Part shown: in pieces, positions 13,442 to 16,005 of the stretch | Numbering within the stretch: the stretch's first letter is position 1 | Layout of the letters: every line of letters starts with the position of its first letter | Assembly (NCBI GenBank): GCA_016283985.1 | Contig: JAEENZ010000125.1 | Span: 1-16,005 of the forward strand | Length of the DNA: 16,005 nucleotides | Reading direction: 5' to 3' | Source: Bacteroidales bacterium | Lineage (GTDB): Bacteria > Bacteroidota > Bacteroidia > Bacteroidales > UBA932 | The notes under the pieces: generated by a model | Seen by the model: the letters and a program-made list of their open reading frames with translations, nothing else | Databases searched by the model: none | What the model was told of the DNA's origin: nothing | Program-made: the position numbers and the translations under genes

Positions 13442-15721
13442 ATGAAAAAGAGTTTAATCATTATTGCGGCCTTTGTTGCCTTTGCGGCATGTTCGAAAGA
13501 GGTAGTCTCTCCTGTTGATAACGGAGATAAAGAATCATTGACTTTTACAGCAAGCACTGATGGGGATCTCACTAAGACGACATTGTCTGACTTAGGTGGC
13601 GGGAATTATGACATTGTATGGCAAACCACGGATCAAATTTGCATTACTGACGGCACGAACAATGGCGTATATAAACCAACGACAGCAGCAAACCAAAGTC
13701 CGTTAACAAAGTATTCCGGCTCTGTACCAACCGGACCGACTTTCTACGCTTACTATCCCAATAACTATTACAATACTGCTTCCGGAACCTTTACTTTGCC
13801 TGAAATCAGATCTTCCTACTCTACGGGCACCTTTACTGGTTTTCCCATGTATGCGCAGTCCGATAATACAGATTTGCATTTTAAGAATGTTTGCGGCCTA
13901 CTGGAACTGGCACTAAGCGGGGCGAGCGAATCGGATAGATTTGGAAAGGTGATTCTCAGAGCCAACGAGTATCTTTCCGGCCCTATGAGTATTGTAGCCG
14001 ATGGTGGCGCTTATAAGGCGGAAATCACCTCCGGATCAAAGAGTGTAACTATAGGCATGCAGACCACTAAAAAACTATCCGAAGGTATTGTTGTCTATCT
14101 CCCCTTGCCTGCCGGCACCTATACGGATTTTACAATTGAAGTATATCCCTCCACTGCGGGCGATCACTATGCAAGAAAGGTGGCAAACAAAAGCATCGTC
14201 ATAGTCCGCAGTCAGGTAACCCCTATTACCATTACCAATATCGCTTTCAATGTCACGCCTCTTTCTAAAGGTACGGGAACATCTGAAAATCCTTATCAGA
14301 TTGAAAGCGAGGATGATATCATTGCGCTCAGCGAGGCCTGTAGAAACGGCGTTTCGTTCACCGGCAAGTATCTTAAGGTGATGAATAACATTACTCTAAA
14401 TGCCGCACACAAACCCTTCAAACTTGTCTGCGCAGAATTTGACGGCAATAACAAAACAATTACCCTTGACAGCGGATATGACCTGTCTGTCGTACAGTCT
14501 TCAGAACCTTATGCAGGTTTCATCTCCCGGCTTACCGGTACGGTTAAGAATCTGACGCTTGACGGGTCTGACATTTCCATTGACGCATCTGAATCAGTTA
14601 ATATCAAAGGATTCGGCACTGTTGTCGGATTTGATGGAACTGTGAGAGGATGCCATAATAAGATTAATGTATCGTTGACTTCTTCCAAATCAGTGGCCTA
14701 TGCTGAGAGTTGGTTCGCATTTGGTGGTGTGGTTGGTTATCCTTCTGCAGTTTATGATTCGGTCAATGACGGCAATATAACAATTACCCTTACCAATGCC
14801 GCTAATCCTGTTTCTTATCTTGGAGGTGTTGTTGGATATGGCGCTTCTACCGTGTCAGGATGTATTAATAATGGCACGGTTTACGGTGACGGGGTGCGCA
14901 ATACCGGTGGCGTTGCAGGTGGTAATATGAGCGGAGCCACAGCTAGAACAATCGACAGATGCTCTAATACAGGACCGGTAACTGGTATCTATAAGTATAA
15001 CGATGCCTCATATCGTGTTGGCTGGGCGGGAGGTATCGTTGCCTCGGCTCCTAAAGGAACTATCACAAATTGCTCTAACACGGGCGCGGTAATAGCGCAA
15101 AAAGACACTTATGGTTACAAAGGGGCGATTATTTTGGCAGGAGGTATCGTGGGCAACGCCGCTTCTTCGAATTCAAACATATGCACTGTCACCAATTGCT
15201 ACAATACCGCTGATATTATTGCAAGAACCCAGTATGACTCTTACATCTATAAGCCTTTCGCTGCAGGAATCAGCGGGTCAAACGGCGATATTAGAAATTG
15301 CTATACTGGAGGAACTATTTATACAAAAGCCTGGAGTGAAGGATATGATAATAAGTCTTACGGTGGTGGCATCATTGGCTTCCTGTATAGTTATAGCTCA
15401 GATTGCTATGGCAGTGTTTCATACTGCTATATTCCTAGTCAGACTTTAGGATCAGCACCAGCGACCATGAGAACGGTCGGTTGGAAATCTCAATATGGGG
15501 ACGAGAATTCAACCACAACGACTAAGGGTGAGGATGCAGGTGGAACTCGTTTTAATCGTTCAACGCTTGTTACTACAGCGTCAACCACCATAAATGCAAC
15601 TGATTATCCTGACGGAACGGCTTTGGTCGATCTTCTTAATGCATACGTGACTTTTGTTGGCGGAGACCTCCTCACCTGGAAAGCCGGGACCGGCGATCCC
15701 GCCTATCCGGTTTTTAATTAG
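13442..15721 (+). CDS. Surface lipoprotein: fimbrillin-like N-terminus plus GLUG-type repeat domain
   Basis: This 759-aa protein has a lipoprotein signal peptide (SLIIIAAFVAFAAC) with the cysteine at residue 17. Residues about 30-270 resemble fimbrillin-like (Mfa-type) domains: SLTFTASTDGD near the start, NYDIVWQTTDQICITDG, a FYAYYPNNYYN segment, and an LPAGTYTDFTIEVYP strand. After the linker TPLSKGTGTSENPYQIES (272-289) comes a repetitive region (to about 665) of GLUG-like coils, each with GG-[IV]-V-G and a Cys-x-Asn-x-Gly turn, suggesting a beta-helix exposed on the cell surface. The C-terminus (WKAGTGDPAYPVFN) is typical of such proteins. It probably acts in adhesion or as a fibre tip component; no enzyme motif is seen. 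The gene is visibly more AT-rich than its neighbours, a sign of transfer or different selection. It is last in the HTH-only/peptide/lipoprotein cluster and ends at a strong terminator. Confidence 0.85.
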   Translation: MKKSLIIIAAFVAFAACSKEVVSPVDNGDKESLTFTASTDGDLTKTTLSDLGGGNYDIVWQTTDQICITDGTNNGVYKPTTAANQSPLTKYSGSVPTGPTFYAYYPNNYYNTASGTFTLPEIRSSYSTGTFTGFPMYAQSDNTDLHFKNVCGLLELALSGASESDRFGKVILRANEYLSGPMSIVADGGAYKAEITSGSKSVTIGMQTTKKLSEGIVVYLPLPAGTYTDFTIEVYPSTAGDHYARKVANKSIVIVRSQVTPITITNIAFNVTPLSKGTGTSENPYQIESEDDIIALSEACRNGVSFTGKYLKVMNNITLNAAHKPFKLVCAEFDGNNKTITLDSGYDLSVVQSSEPYAGFISRLTGTVKNLTLDGSDISIDASESVNIKGFGTVVGFDGTVRGCHNKINVSLTSSKSVAYAESWFAFGGVVGYPSAVYDSVNDGNITITLTNAANPVSYLGGVVGYGASTVSGCINNGTVYGDGVRNTGGVAGGNMSGATARTIDRCSNTGPVTGIYKYNDASYRVGWAGGIVASAPKGTITNCSNTGAVIAQKDTYGYKGAIILAGGIVGNAASSNSNICTVTNCYNTADIIARTQYDSYIYKPFAAGISGSNGDIRNCYTGGTIYTKAWSEGYDNKSYGGGIIGFLYSYSSDCYGSVSYCYIPSQTLGSAPATMRTVGWKSQYGDENSTTTTKGEDAGGTRFNRSTLVTTASTTINATDYPDGTALVDLLNAYVTFVGGDLLTWKAGTGDPAYPVFN

Positions 15722-15737
15722 TTCGTTCCACAGAACA

Positions 15738-15752
15738 GCCTGATTGTCAGGC
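15738..15752. other. Short perfect hairpin after the lipoprotein gene
   Basis: GCCTGA and TCAGGC form a 6-bp stem around a TTG loop, 16 nt after the lipoprotein stop codon and just before the larger terminator. It may stabilise the transcript end; by itself it lacks a T-run. Confidence 0.35.
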
Positions 15753-15760
15753 GAATACGC

Positions 15761-15794
15761 AAAGAAGGGTACTCGATTATGAGCACCCTTCTTT
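15761..15794. terminator. Bidirectional intrinsic-type terminator
   Basis: A 14-bp stem (AAAGAAGGGTACTC against GAGCACCCTTCTTT, one mismatch) closes a 6-nt loop GATTAT. The arm ends are A-rich on the left and T-rich on the right, so the hairpin can work on both strands. It lies between the end of the lipoprotein gene and the end of the minus-strand gene that stops at 15802, the expected place for a shared terminator between convergent genes. Confidence 0.85.
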
Positions 15795-15801
15795 GGCTAA
15801 A

Positions 15802-16005
15802 TCATAGTGTCACAGACAACAGTTCTCTGGCTATCTGGTGCAGGCCGGCTTCGATACGTTTTGCCTGATTATCGGAAATGTAGGTGTCTCCTCCTTTATA
15901 ATGCCGCATCAGACTTGGCGACAGGCCTATCCTCTGCGCGAACTTGGACACGTTGATAAAATCAAAAGCGTTGAAAAGCGCCGATATATCGTATTTATAG
16001 TCAAA
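15802..16005 (-). CDS. C-terminal part of a HicB-antitoxin-like HTH protein (5' end outside window)
   Basis: Sixty-seven residues are visible, from the window edge to a TGA at 15804-15802. The sequence FINVSKFAQRIGLSPSLMRH reads as a helix-turn-helix, followed by YKGGDTYISDNQAKRIEAGL and the ending ARELLSVTL. This arrangement (ALARxAGxxxSLLRxYxxG, then a helix and ELLSV-L) is the usual C-terminus of Bacteroidetes proteins annotated as HicB-like antitoxins, which carry an N-terminal HicB fold not visible here. If so, a HicA toxin gene may lie just outside the window, upstream of this gene. The truncation leaves the assignment tentative; a plain XRE-like regulator is the alternative. Confidence 0.65.
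   Translation of the reverse strand, partial: FDYKYDISALFNAFDFINVSKFAQRIGLSPSLMRHYKGGDTYISDNQAKRIEAGLHQIARELLSVTL

Overview
The window looks like chromosomal DNA of a GC-rich member of the Bacteroidales, probably an uncultured gut-type lineage. The evidence is a TonB-dependent receptor paired with a DUF4249 lipoprotein, a DUF5106 thioredoxin-like lipoprotein, TPR-membrane-LuxR regulators, fimbrillin/GLUG surface lipoproteins, TAnnTTTG-like promoter boxes and few Shine-Dalgarno sequences. This is inference from gene content; no rRNA or tRNA gene is visible, and I see no CRISPR array, integrase or complete insertion sequence.

Layout. 1-624: 3' part of thyA. 685-1965: a REP/RAYT-like unit, in which a Y1 (HUH) transposase-like gene (870-1814) is flanked by two palindrome copies upstream and three downstream, all on an exact 51-nt period. 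2052-5619: an outer-membrane receptor and its DUF4249 partner lipoprotein. 5621-7437 (minus): prmC, which methylates release factors, followed by a translationally coupled thioredoxin-like lipoprotein. 7495-10389: a large outer-membrane protein that appears to join an HExxH zinc-peptidase domain, a beta-propeller and a C-terminal beta-barrel. 10466-11725: a secreted helical protein of unknown function. 11722-12942 (minus): a membrane regulator with periplasmic TPRs and a cytoplasmic LuxR-type HTH.

Divergent from that regulator is a compact three-gene cluster: a 66-aa protein that is only a LuxR-type HTH (13065-13265), a 46-aa Gly/Asn-rich peptide (13288-13428), and a 759-aa lipoprotein with a fimbrillin-like N-terminus and a cysteine-laddered GLUG-type repeat region (13442-15721). 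A strong bidirectional terminator closes this cluster against a minus-strand partial gene with a HicB-antitoxin-like C-terminus (15802 to the window edge).

The two best candidates for undescribed biology are the RAYT gene with its 51-nt palindrome arrays, and the regulator/HTH-only/peptide/lipoprotein cluster, in which a membrane sensor and a free HTH with about 65% identical DNA-binding domains face each other across a 122-bp intergenic region.
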